From a virus: a DNA stretch of 22,962 nt. The stretch lies in the IMG/VR virus record IMGVR_UViG_3300042475_003980, positions 1-22,962 of that record; one strand, 5' to 3'. The number at the start of each line of letters is the position of its first letter. The stretch's first letter is position 1. Shown here in pieces: positions 5,805 through 12,807 of this stretch. The notes beneath the pieces were generated by a model. It was not told where the DNA came from. It saw only the letters and a program-made list of their open reading frames with translations, and searched no databases. Position numbers and translations under genes: made by a program.

Positions 5805-6008
5805 ATGGTTGAATACCTAAGGCCGCGCGAAGTCTGTGAACGTCTCGGGATCGGGAGAACCACGTTCGTCCGCTGGGTCAATGCTGGGAAGATTCGCGTT
5901 TCGCGGCCCACCCTGCGGACCACCTACGTTTCGACCGCCGAGCTTGCGCGGTTCCACAATGCCAACTTGCAACCGGTTCCCGGTGCGAATAACCGCGCGG
6001 CTGCCTAA
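5805..6008 (+). CDS. Excisionase/MerR-like helix-turn-helix protein
   Basis: A 67-residue protein, MVEYLRPREVCERLGIGRTT and onward, matching the helix_turn_helix_17 pattern: the helix-turn-helix spans residues about 5-27 (REVCERLGIGRTTFVRWVNAG), followed by a wing (RVSRPTLRTTYVSTAEL). Such phage proteins are excisionases or small activators. The ATG lies 10 bp after the -10 of the early promoter, without Shine-Dalgarno. Its TAA overlaps the next ATG (TAATG). As the first gene right of the switch it could be the excisionase or a Cro-like factor; the two cannot be separated by sequence. Confidence 0.7.
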   Translation: MVEYLRPREVCERLGIGRTTFVRWVNAGKIRVSRPTLRTTYVSTAELARFHNANLQPVPGANNRAAA

Positions 6009-6772
6009 TGCCTAAGACCTCAACAGGACGGCCGAGGAAGGTTGCCAAGGCGCAACCGGCCAAGGCCAGCGAGCAACCGCCCCAAGACCGGCAGCCGGTG
6101 CGCACGAATGCAGGCTTTACCGGCATGAACATTCCCGAGGAGACGGCGCAGAAGATCGCCGCCTTGCACCTCGCCGGTGTGCCTGTCACACGGATTGCCA
6201 AGGAGCTTGGCGTGAGTTATCACACGATAACGGCCCTTGTCCGCAACCGGCCCGAACTACTTGAAGCGGCCCGAGATGTGACCGCGAAGAACTGGAAGAC
6301 GCTTGCGGCCCTTGGGACTGCCGAGCTTGTTGACAGGCTGCCCGAGATGAAGGACCAGGCGCTTTCAGTGCTCGCAGCGATAGCGACCGAGAAATCTGAA
6401 TTGCTTGCAGGTGGTGCAACCAGCCGGATCGAAGTGGTGTCCGCGCCCTCGGCGGATGAATGGCTCGATGTGGTGGATGGTGTGGTGATTGAGTCGGCAC
6501 CAGCAACGGGTATCACCGGCCAGACGTGCGCCACAAAAGCACACAAGCGCACACAATCGCCCCGCCTGGAGGCCCCAGACGGTGAACAACCGCTTGTTTC
6601 CGAGTGTTCTGTCTCTGTAGATGCTGCCGGTGTGTCAGTTTTTGAGCCAGACGAGGCCCGCTTTTTACCGCCCCCTCCCCCCTCGGATGGAGGGGGGGCG
6701 GGGGTTCGTCCTTCTTCTGGATCATCATACCCCGATTCAACCGATGACGAAAAATTTTTTACTAAAAGATAA
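6008..6772 (+). CDS. Helix-turn-helix DNA-binding protein with disordered tail
   Basis: A 254-residue protein. Residues 1-35 are basic and Pro/Ala-rich; a resolvase-like helix-turn-helix lies at about 44-80 (AGVPVTRIAKELGVSYHTIT); residues 85-150 are helical, with an IATEKSELLAGGATSRIEV segment seen in phage small-terminase-like and regulatory proteins. From about 150 the sequence is low complexity, Ser/Pro/Asp rich, with a PPPPPP-SDGGG stretch encoded by a G/C hairpin. It could be a replication or transcription regulator or a small terminase-like factor; the position in the early operon favours a regulator. Confidence 0.6.
   Translation: MPKTSTGRPRKVAKAQPAKASEQPPQDRQPVRTNAGFTGMNIPEETAQKIAALHLAGVPVTRIAKELGVSYHTITALVRNRPELLEAARDVTAKNWKTLAALGTAELVDRLPEMKDQALSVLAAIATEKSELLAGGATSRIEVVSAPSADEWLDVVDGVVIESAPATGITGQTCATKAHKRTQSPRLEAPDGEQPLVSECSVSVDAAGVSVFEPDEARFLPPPPPSDGGGAGVRPSSGSSYPDSTDDEKFFTKR
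6668..6704. promoter_or_regulatory. Very GC-rich hairpin inside the HTH gene
   Basis: CCGCCCCC (6668-6675) and TCC (6676-6678) can pair with GGA (6689-6691) and GGGGGCGG (6694-6701); the 3' arm is a long G-run that could also form a G-quadruplex. In frame it encodes a proline tract then a glycine tract. It lies about 70 bp before the stop codon, followed by TTCGTCCTTCTTCTGG but no U-run. Confidence 0.4.
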
Positions 6773-6811
6773 CCCCCACACCCATAAACCCACCCGAATA
6801 GACCCAAACCC

Positions 6812-7252
6812 ATGCCCCAAGACCTCCTCTCCAAGCTGCGCCGCATCGGCCGCAAGCTAGAACCGACCACTCCTGTATCAGAATCTACTAACGAGCAGCC
6901 CCCAGAAGCCCCCGTAATTGCGCCGGAAGGCCCCTCAGAGGCGCCGGCCGTGGTCAGTGAGCACACGACCGCACCCGAAGTGGCCAAGGTCAACACGGTG
7001 GCTGGCTTTAAGAAGTATGAAGAGTATGCCGCATCAGTGTCGGTGAAGGAGGCGGGGCGCGGAAAGCAGGAGAACGCCAACCGCATGTGGATCAAGGTCG
7101 AGGACTACGAGGGCGACTGCCTCTGTGAAGTGGCCAACCGCCACAAGTGGCGCCCCCATGAGCGGCTAACGGTAATCTTCAGCGGCACGATGGTCGGCCC
7201 GTGGCCGGTGTTCGGCCACAAGTTCGGGGCGGGAGACGCCAAGCGGAGGTAG
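6812..7252 (+). CDS. Hypothetical protein with basic head and disordered linker
   Basis: A 146-residue protein starting MPQDLLSKLRRIGRKLEP. Residues 20-70 are Pro/Glu/Ala-rich and probably disordered; the C-terminal 70 residues contain KKYEEYAASVSVKEAG and a Trp/Gly-rich end (HKWRPHERLTVIFSG, GPWPVFGHKFGAG). The C-rich leader has no Shine-Dalgarno. A short gap separates it from the upstream gene. Function unknown. Confidence 0.6.
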   Translation: MPQDLLSKLRRIGRKLEPTTPVSESTNEQPPEAPVIAPEGPSEAPAVVSEHTTAPEVAKVNTVAGFKKYEEYAASVSVKEAGRGKQENANRMWIKVEDYEGDCLCEVANRHKWRPHERLTVIFSGTMVGPWPVFGHKFGAGDAKRR

Positions 7253-7255
7253 CCG

Positions 7256-7483
7256 ATGACCAAGCTCGCCGCAAGTCTCGCCCTCTGTGCGCTTTGCGCC
7301 GGCTGCACCGCCAAGAGCTGGCAGCACACGGCCCCCTGGAACTCGCCCGAGGCGTGGGAGTTCAACGGTAAAATGGAGGGCTGGCAGTCGCTGGTCGCCG
7401 GCTACCGTCAACTAGGGGCGCCCAAGGGGTTTATCTGGGACGATCTGACGCAAACCTATCAACAGGATTTATCACATGAATAA
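7256..7483 (+). CDS. Small lipoprotein
   Basis: A 75-residue protein with a signal MTKLAASLALCALCAGCTAK: lipobox L-C-A-G-C, Cys at residue 17. The mature part is Trp-rich (WQHTAPWNSPEAWEF, MEGWQSL). GGAGG lies before the ATG. It overlaps the replication gene by 8 bp. It may be an exclusion or envelope-modifying lipoprotein, but its expression with early genes is the only clue. Confidence 0.7.
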   Translation: MTKLAASLALCALCAGCTAKSWQHTAPWNSPEAWEFNGKMEGWQSLVAGYRQLGAPKGFIWDDLTQTYQQDLSHE

Positions 7484-8228
7484 CGCCGCAACTTCTACCG
7501 TGGATCTGTTTAAGTGGATTTGGGACGAGTGCCCCGCCAAGAACGGGGACAAGCTGCTCCTGTTGGCCATTGCCATTTTCTGTGACGGCAAGGGGGATGG
7601 CTGGGTGTCTCGGGGAATCTTGGAGGCCAAGACCGGCATGACGCCCCGAAACATCAGCCGTTGCATCGACCATTGCGTGGAGCAGGGGTGGCTGGAAATC
7701 ACCCAAGATTCCAAGACGGTGGCCGGCCGAAGGCTATCTCGACACTATCGTATCAAATTTAGGGAGTTGGACAAATTGTCCGATTCCGATGCCAGTTTGG
7801 ACAAATTGTCCGAAAAACCGGACAAATTGTCCCCCCACAATAATACAATATATTCTTTACCTTCTTCTCCCAAAGACGAGAAGACAACTGCAATACCATT
7901 CTCAAACAAATCCCTTAACCAACCCCTTCTTTCTAACGGTAAAGAAAAAGTGCCGCCGCGAGAAAGCGTTCTCGGAAAGGGCCTGTCTGACGATGACTGG
8001 TTAGACCACCTAGCCACCCTCCCCCAATACCGGGGAGTCAACGTCCGCGCGAAGTTTGAGCATTTGCTCAAGTGGTGCGCCGACAAGGGCGAGACGCCCA
8101 CCCGCCAACGGCTGAAGGTCTGGCTGGACAAGGACGCCAAGCAGCAGCGGATGGCACCCCCTGCCCCAAAGATCGTGAAGATCGTGCGGGATGACTTCTC
8201 GGAACTCATGCAGGAGCTGGCGGTATGA
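7476..8228 (+). CDS. Phage replication initiator (O-like) with winged helix
   Basis: A 250-residue protein. The N-terminal about 95 residues form a winged-helix domain of the phage replisome-organiser type (TVDLFKWIWDECPAKNGDK; SRGILEAKTGMTPRNISRCI; CVEQGWLEI). A linker (about 98-150) encoded by the iterons and AT-rich region is low complexity (LDKLS repeats, then Ser/Pro/Asn/Lys). A basic C-terminus follows (RAKFEHLLKWCADKGE; RQRLKVWLDKDAK). Genes with initiator domain, in-gene origin and downstream helicase match the lambda O layout, with DnaB encoded by the phage rather than recruited from the host. The ATG overlaps the previous lipoprotein gene by 8 bp. Confidence 0.75.
   Translation: MNNAATSTVDLFKWIWDECPAKNGDKLLLLAIAIFCDGKGDGWVSRGILEAKTGMTPRNISRCIDHCVEQGWLEITQDSKTVAGRRLSRHYRIKFRELDKLSDSDASLDKLSEKPDKLSPHNNTIYSLPSSPKDEKTTAIPFSNKSLNQPLLSNGKEKVPPRESVLGKGLSDDDWLDHLATLPQYRGVNVRAKFEHLLKWCADKGETPTRQRLKVWLDKDAKQQRMAPPAPKIVKIVRDDFSELMQELAV
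7769..7935. repeat. Probable replication origin: three palindromic iterons plus AT-rich region
   Basis: The 13-mer GGACAAATTGTCC, a palindrome around a central A, occurs exactly three times at 7769-7781, 7799-7811 and 7820-7832. It is followed by about 100 bp that are far more AT-rich than the surroundings (beginning ACAATAATACAATATATTC at about 7838). The arrangement lies inside the initiator gene, as lambda ori lies inside gene O with dyad-symmetric iterons followed by an AT-rich stretch. Confidence 0.7.
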
Positions 8229-8617
8229 ACTCGTCCCAGAAAGGCAACCACGCCGAACTGCTGTTTTGCGCCGAGGCCGGCGCTCGGGGCTACGGCATCT
8301 ACGCCCCGTGGGGGGGCGACCAAAAAGTTGACGTATGCTTGTCTAGCCCCAATGGCGGCTATATCGGCGTCCAGGTCAAGCGCGCCTGCATCCGCGCGTC
8401 CAACCCTGACTTCTACCAAGTCAACACCAGCAGCCGCAGTTCCGGCCTCTACGCCGGCGGGGCCTTTGACGTGTTGGCCGCCTACCTGCCCGACCGCAAC
8501 GAGTTCGTCTTCTGGCACATCGACGAGATCCGGCAATACGGCCAGATCAGCTATTCGCCCAAGAAGCACCGCAAGCCCGGCAACTGGCAACTCTTGGAGG
8601 AATTGGTCGCCGCATGA
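8225..8617 (+). CDS. PD-(D/E)XK nuclease-like protein
   Basis: A 130-residue protein resembling group-I-intron-associated/Holliday-resolvase-like PD-(D/E)XK nucleases: an N-terminal helix with Glu 11 (QKGNHAELLF), then Asp 36 (KVDVCL), then QVK (residues 50-52) in the strand GGYIGVQVKRA. These fit the E...D...QxK active site. C-terminal sequence reads FDVLAAYLPDRNEFVFWHI, typical of this family. Overlaps neighbours by ATGA. It could resolve replication intermediates or act in DNA processing; a homing endonuclease role is less likely without an intron nearby. Confidence 0.75.
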   Translation: MNSSQKGNHAELLFCAEAGARGYGIYAPWGGDQKVDVCLSSPNGGYIGVQVKRACIRASNPDFYQVNTSSRSSGLYAGGAFDVLAAYLPDRNEFVFWHIDEIRQYGQISYSPKKHRKPGNWQLLEELVAA

Positions 8618-9210
8618 AAACCCTCATCCTCACCTGCTCCCGCAACGACAGCTACTGCGGCGGCTACGTCACGGGCCTCATGCAAGCCATGACCAGCCCC
8701 AGCTTCGGCGGCTGGCTCAAGATGGAGCATGAGTCAGACATCGCCCGAGGTCGCAGCAAGCTGATGTGCCAGGCGCTCGGCACCAAGTTCGACAGCTTCC
8801 TCTGGGTGGACGACGACATCGTCTGGACCCGCGACGACTTCGACGCCATCTGCTCGTTGCCGGTGGATTGCGCCGGCGGCCTATACGTCAAGCGCCACCA
8901 CCTGCAAACCGAAGTGGCCAACGGCGCCACCGGCGAAACGCTCAAGGGCCACGACAATGTGCATGCCGTCAAAGAAGTCGGCACCGGCTTTCTCCGTGTA
9001 ACGCGCAAAGCGGTCAAGCGCCTCGACGGCATCGTGCCCGAGGCCAACGGCTGGCGGCACTACTTCAACGCCGGCATCCAACCGGACGGCGACTACCTAT
9101 CCGAAGACTACGCCTTCTGCGCCAATCTGCGCTTTGCCGGCGTCCCGATCTACCTCCATCGCGGGGTGAAGCTGGGCCATGTCGGGTCAAACGTCTACCG
9201 CCCGCAATGA
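8614..9210 (+). CDS. GT-A-type glycosyltransferase-like protein
   Basis: A 198-residue protein with a Rossmann-like start (MKTLILTCSRNDSYCGGYV), a metal-binding DDD at residues 66-68 in FLWVDDDIVW, and further GT-A hallmarks (GTGFLRVTRKAV; DYLSEDYAFCANLRFAG; LGHVGSNVY). The SEDYAFC segment is where many GT2-like enzymes place their catalytic Asp. It transfers sugar from a nucleotide sugar to an unknown acceptor, perhaps phage DNA, a virion protein, or host surface glycan. The next gene is also a glycosyltransferase. Confidence 0.75.
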   Translation: MKTLILTCSRNDSYCGGYVTGLMQAMTSPSFGGWLKMEHESDIARGRSKLMCQALGTKFDSFLWVDDDIVWTRDDFDAICSLPVDCAGGLYVKRHHLQTEVANGATGETLKGHDNVHAVKEVGTGFLRVTRKAVKRLDGIVPEANGWRHYFNAGIQPDGDYLSEDYAFCANLRFAGVPIYLHRGVKLGHVGSNVYRPQ

Positions 9211-9965
9211 AAATCACCATCGTCATCCCCTGCTACAACGCGGCAAAGACGCTGAAGCGCGCATTGGACAGCGCCGTGGAGCAGGGCGCCGACGAGGTGG
9301 TTGTCGTGGACGACTGTTCCACGGACGGAAGCTATGAGTTGGCGTGCAGCTACGAAGGTGTCCGCGTCCTTCGCCACCCCGAGAAAAGCAAGGACTGGAT
9401 GCGCGCCATGGAGCCGGTCATCGAAGCCTTGGACGCCGACTACGTCATCTGTCTAGCCGCCGACGACGTGCTTTACCCGATGATGGTGGCCTGCGTGCGT
9501 TACGCGCGCCTTGAGGCAGCAGAGCCGCCCGGAGTCATCTTCTGCGACTTCGACTACCGCACGCCCGAGGGCAAGGTCATCTTCACCCGCCGCTACTGCC
9601 CGCAGGTGATCTGGATGAACTCCGAGCGCGTCCGCTCATGGATGGGCGGCGACCCAAGGCGTTACGAGTGCGGCGTGGGCGCGGCCATCCGCCACGACCT
9701 GCTCGTCTGGCTGCAACGCGAAGACTACGCCAGCCTCGGCCCGTGGTCCGACGCCTGGGGCTACCCCCTTGCCGCCATCCGCGCAGGCGCCGTCTATGTG
9801 CCGGGGCCGCTGGCTGGCTTCACCGTGGACAGCGAGAACCCAAGCTACGGCGAGCGAGTCCGCCGCGACCCCGCCCAATGCGAGAAATATCACGAAGCCG
9901 CCCTCAAGTGGCTCCAGCGCGAAAACATCCAGCCCTACGCGCGGGGCATCAAATTCGGAATGTAA
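9207..9965 (+). CDS. Family 2 glycosyltransferase
   Basis: A 252-residue GT2 enzyme. It starts MKITIVIPCYNAAKTLKRAL, has the nucleotide-binding DDCSTDGS (residues 35-42) and the AADD motif at about 85-87. The acceptor half has CDFDYRTPEGK, WMGGDPRRYECGVGAAIR and GPWSDAWGYPLAAIRAGA. The ATG overlaps the TGA of the preceding glycosyltransferase gene. Two tandem enzymes suggest a two-step glycosylation of one target. No nucleotide-modifying partner gene (for example a hydroxymethylase) is visible in the window, which weakens the DNA-modification explanation. Confidence 0.85.
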   Translation: MKITIVIPCYNAAKTLKRALDSAVEQGADEVVVVDDCSTDGSYELACSYEGVRVLRHPEKSKDWMRAMEPVIEALDADYVICLAADDVLYPMMVACVRYARLEAAEPPGVIFCDFDYRTPEGKVIFTRRYCPQVIWMNSERVRSWMGGDPRRYECGVGAAIRHDLLVWLQREDYASLGPWSDAWGYPLAAIRAGAVYVPGPLAGFTVDSENPSYGERVRRDPAQCEKYHEAALKWLQRENIQPYARGIKFGM

Positions 9966-9969
9966 TCCA

Positions 9970-10182
9970 ATGAGCAAACCAGAACCCACCCACACCGTAG
10001 GAAGCGTCGGCTTCGGAACGAACTTCGGCGCCTACAACGAAATCGCCCTTGAAGACCGTGTCCGCGAGCTGGTCCGCAGCAACGACCGGCTCATCCGCGT
10101 CATTGGGCGATGCGTGAAACCCAGCAACGAAATTGCCTCCGAGGCGCATGACGCCGTCGAGGAAGCGATGGCCCTGCGATGA
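9970..10182 (+). CDS. Hypothetical small protein, 70 aa
   Basis: Begins MSKPEPTHTVGSVGFGTNFG, with a flexible head and a helical rest (LEDRVRELVRSNDRLIRVIG) that may form a short coiled coil. A 4-bp gap separates it from the glycosyltransferase; its stop overlaps the next ATG. Function unknown. Confidence 0.65.
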   Translation: MSKPEPTHTVGSVGFGTNFGAYNEIALEDRVRELVRSNDRLIRVIGRCVKPSNEIASEAHDAVEEAMALR

Positions 10183-10439
10183 GCTTGCCCACCGAACAGG
10201 CCCGCGCCCTAGCCGTGGCCCGCCACTTCATTGTGGGCATTTGCAGCCGCAAGACCAAGCGCATCCCCACGGCCGTGCGCCAAGAGGCCCGCCGCTGCTT
10301 GAAGCACTTCCCAATGAGCTACGACCTGCCCGGTATTGTGGGCGACGAGGTGGCCATGGAGCACATGGCCGAGATGGAGGAGCACTACCGGAAGCTGTTC
10401 TGGGAGGAATGCAACAACCCCAAGGCGGAGGACGCATGA
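10179..10439 (+). CDS. BPSL0761-like phage protein
   Basis: An 86-residue protein. The pattern of an N-terminal EQARALAVARHFIVGI helix followed by IPTAVRQEARRCLKHFP and a short DLPGIV segment resembles small phage proteins annotated as BPSL0761 family, from memory. The C-terminal helix is acidic. Function of that family is not known to me. Confidence 0.6.
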   Translation: MSLPTEQARALAVARHFIVGICSRKTKRIPTAVRQEARRCLKHFPMSYDLPGIVGDEVAMEHMAEMEEHYRKLFWEECNNPKAEDA

Positions 10440-10690
10440 GTGCCGGCAAGGGAGACGCCCCTCGCCCCGTAGCCGGCGAAACCTACCGCGCCAACTACGA
10501 TGCGATCTTCAGCAAGGGCAAGCCCTACCCTTGGTGGATCTGCCGACCCTGCGGCTTCGCCTACGGCCGATTCCCCTGCCAAGACCGCGTCAGCACCTAC
10601 CACACCGACACCTGCGGCATCTGCGGCGAAGTGACCGCATGCAGTGAACCCCGCGACTTTGGTCATCTCCGCGAGTGGCCCATCAAATGA
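10436..10690 (+). CDS. Small zinc-ribbon protein
   Basis: An 84-residue protein with two CxxC knuckles: C36-R-P-C39 and C60-G-I-C63 (plus further Cys at about 48 and 69), i.e. a zinc-ribbon. The N-terminus GKGDAPRP with NYDAIFSKGK is widespread in small phage proteins. It may bind nucleic acid or a partner protein. ATGA junctions on both sides. Confidence 0.7.
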   Translation: MSAGKGDAPRPVAGETYRANYDAIFSKGKPYPWWICRPCGFAYGRFPCQDRVSTYHTDTCGICGEVTACSEPRDFGHLREWPIK

Positions 10691-10920
10691 TCTCGCCCGA
10701 GCAGTTTAGCGAGTTCTTCGACAAGGGGGCCAAGCGCATGAACCGAGAGGTTCTGCACTACCGCATCGAAGCGGCCGAACCGCAGTGGCCCTCGGAGGCC
10801 GACTTGAAGGCCGTGGGCGAGGCATGCGACCGCTGGCTGGCGCAGCGCAAACTCCTGCGCGGAGCGTGGAAAAACCACGACTTTTTGTTCCCCCAAAATT
10901 CCCCAAAAAAAGACTGTTGA
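10687..10920 (+). CDS. Hypothetical small helical protein, 77 aa
   Basis: Begins MISPEQFSEFFDKGAKRMN; mostly helical with Trp/Ala/Glu-rich middle (LKAVGEACDRWLAQRKLL), ending FLFPQNSPKKDC. The last codons overlap the -35 of the next promoter, and contain a near-duplicate CCCCAAAATTCCCCAAAAA. Function unknown. Confidence 0.6.
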   Translation: MISPEQFSEFFDKGAKRMNREVLHYRIEAAEPQWPSEADLKAVGEACDRWLAQRKLLRGAWKNHDFLFPQNSPKKDC

Positions 10921-10945
10921 CACACCGCACACATCCGTCTACAAC
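10917..10945 (+). promoter_or_regulatory. Rightward promoter for the helicase operon
   Basis: TTGACA (10917-10922), 17-bp spacer, TACAAC (10940-10945). The spacer holds GCACACAT (10927-10934) at the same distance from the -35 as in the promoter at 5766. Start of transcription is predicted about 5 nt before the ATG at 10957, again nearly leaderless. Confidence 0.65.
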
Positions 10946-10956
10946 TCACCACAGTT

Positions 10957-11055
10957 ATGAACGACATTGAAATGAGCGCCCTCGTTTTAATCTTCGCCAT
11001 CCTCGGAACCATCGCCGTTTTACTCAGCGACGACGACGACCCGCGCTTCCCATGA
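10957..11055 (+). CDS. Putative 32-residue single-pass membrane protein
   Basis: The frame begins MNDIEMSALVLIF, contains one hydrophobic helix (about residues 7-23) and ends in an acidic tail SDDDDPRFP. It starts 11 bp after the -10 of a good promoter and its TGA overlaps the ATG of the helicase gene, which strongly suggests a true gene. The topology (short head, one helix, acidic tail) resembles small phage membrane modulators. Function unknown. Confidence 0.6.
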   Translation: MNDIEMSALVLIFAILGTIAVLLSDDDDPRFP

Positions 11056-12449
11056 AAAAGCAACAAGCCATTCCCCACGACACGCAAGCCGAGCAGTGCG
11101 TCCTTGGCGGACTCATGTGCTACGGCGACTTGATCGACGAGTGGAACGAGTTGACCGGCGAGCATTTCTTCACGCCCGCCAACGCCACGATCCTCGACAC
11201 GATCAAGGCCATCCGCGCCGAGGCCGGACAGCCCGACCTTATTAGCGTCACACAGCATCTCTCCTCGCAGGGCAAGCTGGAGAATGTCGGCGGCGCCGGG
11301 GCCTTGGCCGAAATCTATTCCATGGCCGGTCCCCGCGACTTGTCCTACTACGTCAACATCCTGCGCGAGCATGTCGCCCGCCGCCGCATGGTTGAGGCCG
11401 GTGTGCGCATGGCCGCCGCTGGGCGCGACATCGCGCAGAACGTCAGCGAAGTGGTGGCCGAGGCCGGTGAGAGCATCCTGTCCATCAACCTCGACGGCCC
11501 CAGCCAAGGCAGCGTGCATGTCGGCAGCGTGGTCAGCGATGCCGCTGCCGAGATCGAGCAAGCCATGGCCAGCAAGGGCCAGCCCCGAGGACTGTCTACC
11601 GGCTACCGCGAGCTGGACGTGCTGACCGGCGGCTTGCGCGAGGGCCAGCTGATCGTGGTCGGTGGCCGCCCCGGCATGGGCAAGAGCGCCCTACTCATCA
11701 ACATGTGCGACCGCATGGCCGCCGCTGGAAGTCCTGTGCTGCTGTTCTCCCTAGAAATGCCAGCCAAGAGCATCGCCAACCGCATCGTCATGGCCAGAGC
11801 GAGGGCCAACAGTGCCCGCGTCCGCTTGGGGGCGATCAGCGCCAGCGAGGCCAAGACCTTGGGCAACCACTTCTTCAAGCTGGCCGACCAACCGCTCTAC
11901 ATCGACGAGGCGCGCGGGGCCAACATCATGGACATCCGTGGCCGGGCACGGCGCGATCTTCGCCGCCACGGCATCAAGGCCGTCTTCGTGGACTACGCCC
12001 AGCTCTTGGAAGCCAAGGGCTACAATACCAGCTACGAGCGGGTCAGCGCCGTCAGTCGCGGCCTCAAGGCCATGGCGCTGGAGTTGGGTGTGCCGGTCAT
12101 TGCCGCCGCCCAAGTCGGCCGCAAAGCCGACGAGCGCAGCGATACCCGGCCCAAGATGAGCGACTTGAAAGACTCCGGTTCCTTGGAGCAGGACGCCGAC
12201 ATCATCATCCTTCTTCACCGCGAAGGCTACTACGAGGCCGGCAGTGGCGCCGACAGCACGGACAACCAGGATGCCGAGATGATCGTGGCCAAGCACCGGG
12301 AAGGCCAGACCCGCAGCTTCCCCATGGTCTGGTCGCCGAGCTGCACCCGCTTTGACCACGCCAACATCAGCCGCATGACCGACGAGGCCCCGCAGCCCTA
12401 CGGCAACCAGCCCGACCTCCACACCATTAACGCCGTCCTCAATGAATAG
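11052..12449 (+). CDS. dnaB: Replicative DNA helicase, DnaB family
   Basis: A 465-residue hexameric 5'-3' helicase. The N-terminal primase-interaction domain (residues about 5-110: AEQCVLGGLMCYGDLIDE...) is joined to the RecA-like domain. The Walker A GGRPGMGKS (204-212), the DYAQLL Walker B region and the motif KDSGSLEQDADIIILLHRE are present. Length fits the family. It would be loaded at the phage origin by the O-like initiator and replace the host helicase. Overlaps the micropeptide gene at its start and the nuclease gene by 8 bp at its end. Confidence 0.95.
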   Translation: MKKQQAIPHDTQAEQCVLGGLMCYGDLIDEWNELTGEHFFTPANATILDTIKAIRAEAGQPDLISVTQHLSSQGKLENVGGAGALAEIYSMAGPRDLSYYVNILREHVARRRMVEAGVRMAAAGRDIAQNVSEVVAEAGESILSINLDGPSQGSVHVGSVVSDAAAEIEQAMASKGQPRGLSTGYRELDVLTGGLREGQLIVVGGRPGMGKSALLINMCDRMAAAGSPVLLFSLEMPAKSIANRIVMARARANSARVRLGAISASEAKTLGNHFFKLADQPLYIDEARGANIMDIRGRARRDLRRHGIKAVFVDYAQLLEAKGYNTSYERVSAVSRGLKAMALELGVPVIAAAQVGRKADERSDTRPKMSDLKDSGSLEQDADIIILLHREGYYEAGSGADSTDNQDAEMIVAKHREGQTRSFPMVWSPSCTRFDHANISRMTDEAPQPYGNQPDLHTINAVLNE

Positions 12450-12771
12450 CCGCCAAAAAGGAAAACGCGGGGAACTGGAAGCCGCCAAGTTCCTCACCGC
12501 CGAGGGATTCCCCGCCCGCCGCAGCCAGCAGTATTGCGGCGACACGAAGGGCGACAGCAGTGACGTGCTCTGCGAGTGCCTGCCCAAGCTGCATTTCGAG
12601 GTAAAGCGCACTGAGAAAGGAAATCTTTACAACTGGATCGCCCAGGCCAAGCGCGATGCCGGCGAGAAGCTGCCCGTAGTCATGCACCGCCGCAACGACA
12701 GTGAGTGGCTGGCCATCCTGCCGGCCGAGACCTTCCTCGTCATCCTGCGCAACTCCAATTTCGTCGAGTAG
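12442..12771 (+). CDS. Holliday-junction-resolvase-like PD-(D/E)XK nuclease
   Basis: A 109-residue protein beginning MNSRQKGKRGELEAAKFL, with catalytic pattern Glu 11, Asp 41 (SSDVLCE) and E53-V-K55 (HFEVKR), closely matching small phage/archaeal Hjc-like resolvases. It probably cuts branched DNA before packaging. It overlaps the helicase gene by 8 bp, and its TAG is followed by an A/C-rich leader. Confidence 0.8.
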   Translation: MNSRQKGKRGELEAAKFLTAEGFPARRSQQYCGDTKGDSSDVLCECLPKLHFEVKRTEKGNLYNWIAQAKRDAGEKLPVVMHRRNDSEWLAILPAETFLVILRNSNFVE

Positions 12772-12807
12772 TAAAACACAACAACAAACAAACACACACA
12801 AAACAAC

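Noticed and set aside
7745-8590. Long open frame on the minus strand opposite the initiator and nuclease genes
   Set aside because: It is the complement of two well-supported rightward genes, lacks a ribosome site and recognisable motifs, and spans an operon junction; GC-rich coding regions commonly leave such open antisense frames.
11751-12611. Long minus-strand frame opposite dnaB
   Set aside because: Val/Gly/Asp-rich shadow of the helicase coding sequence with no domain signature; the helicase motifs in the + frame are unambiguous.
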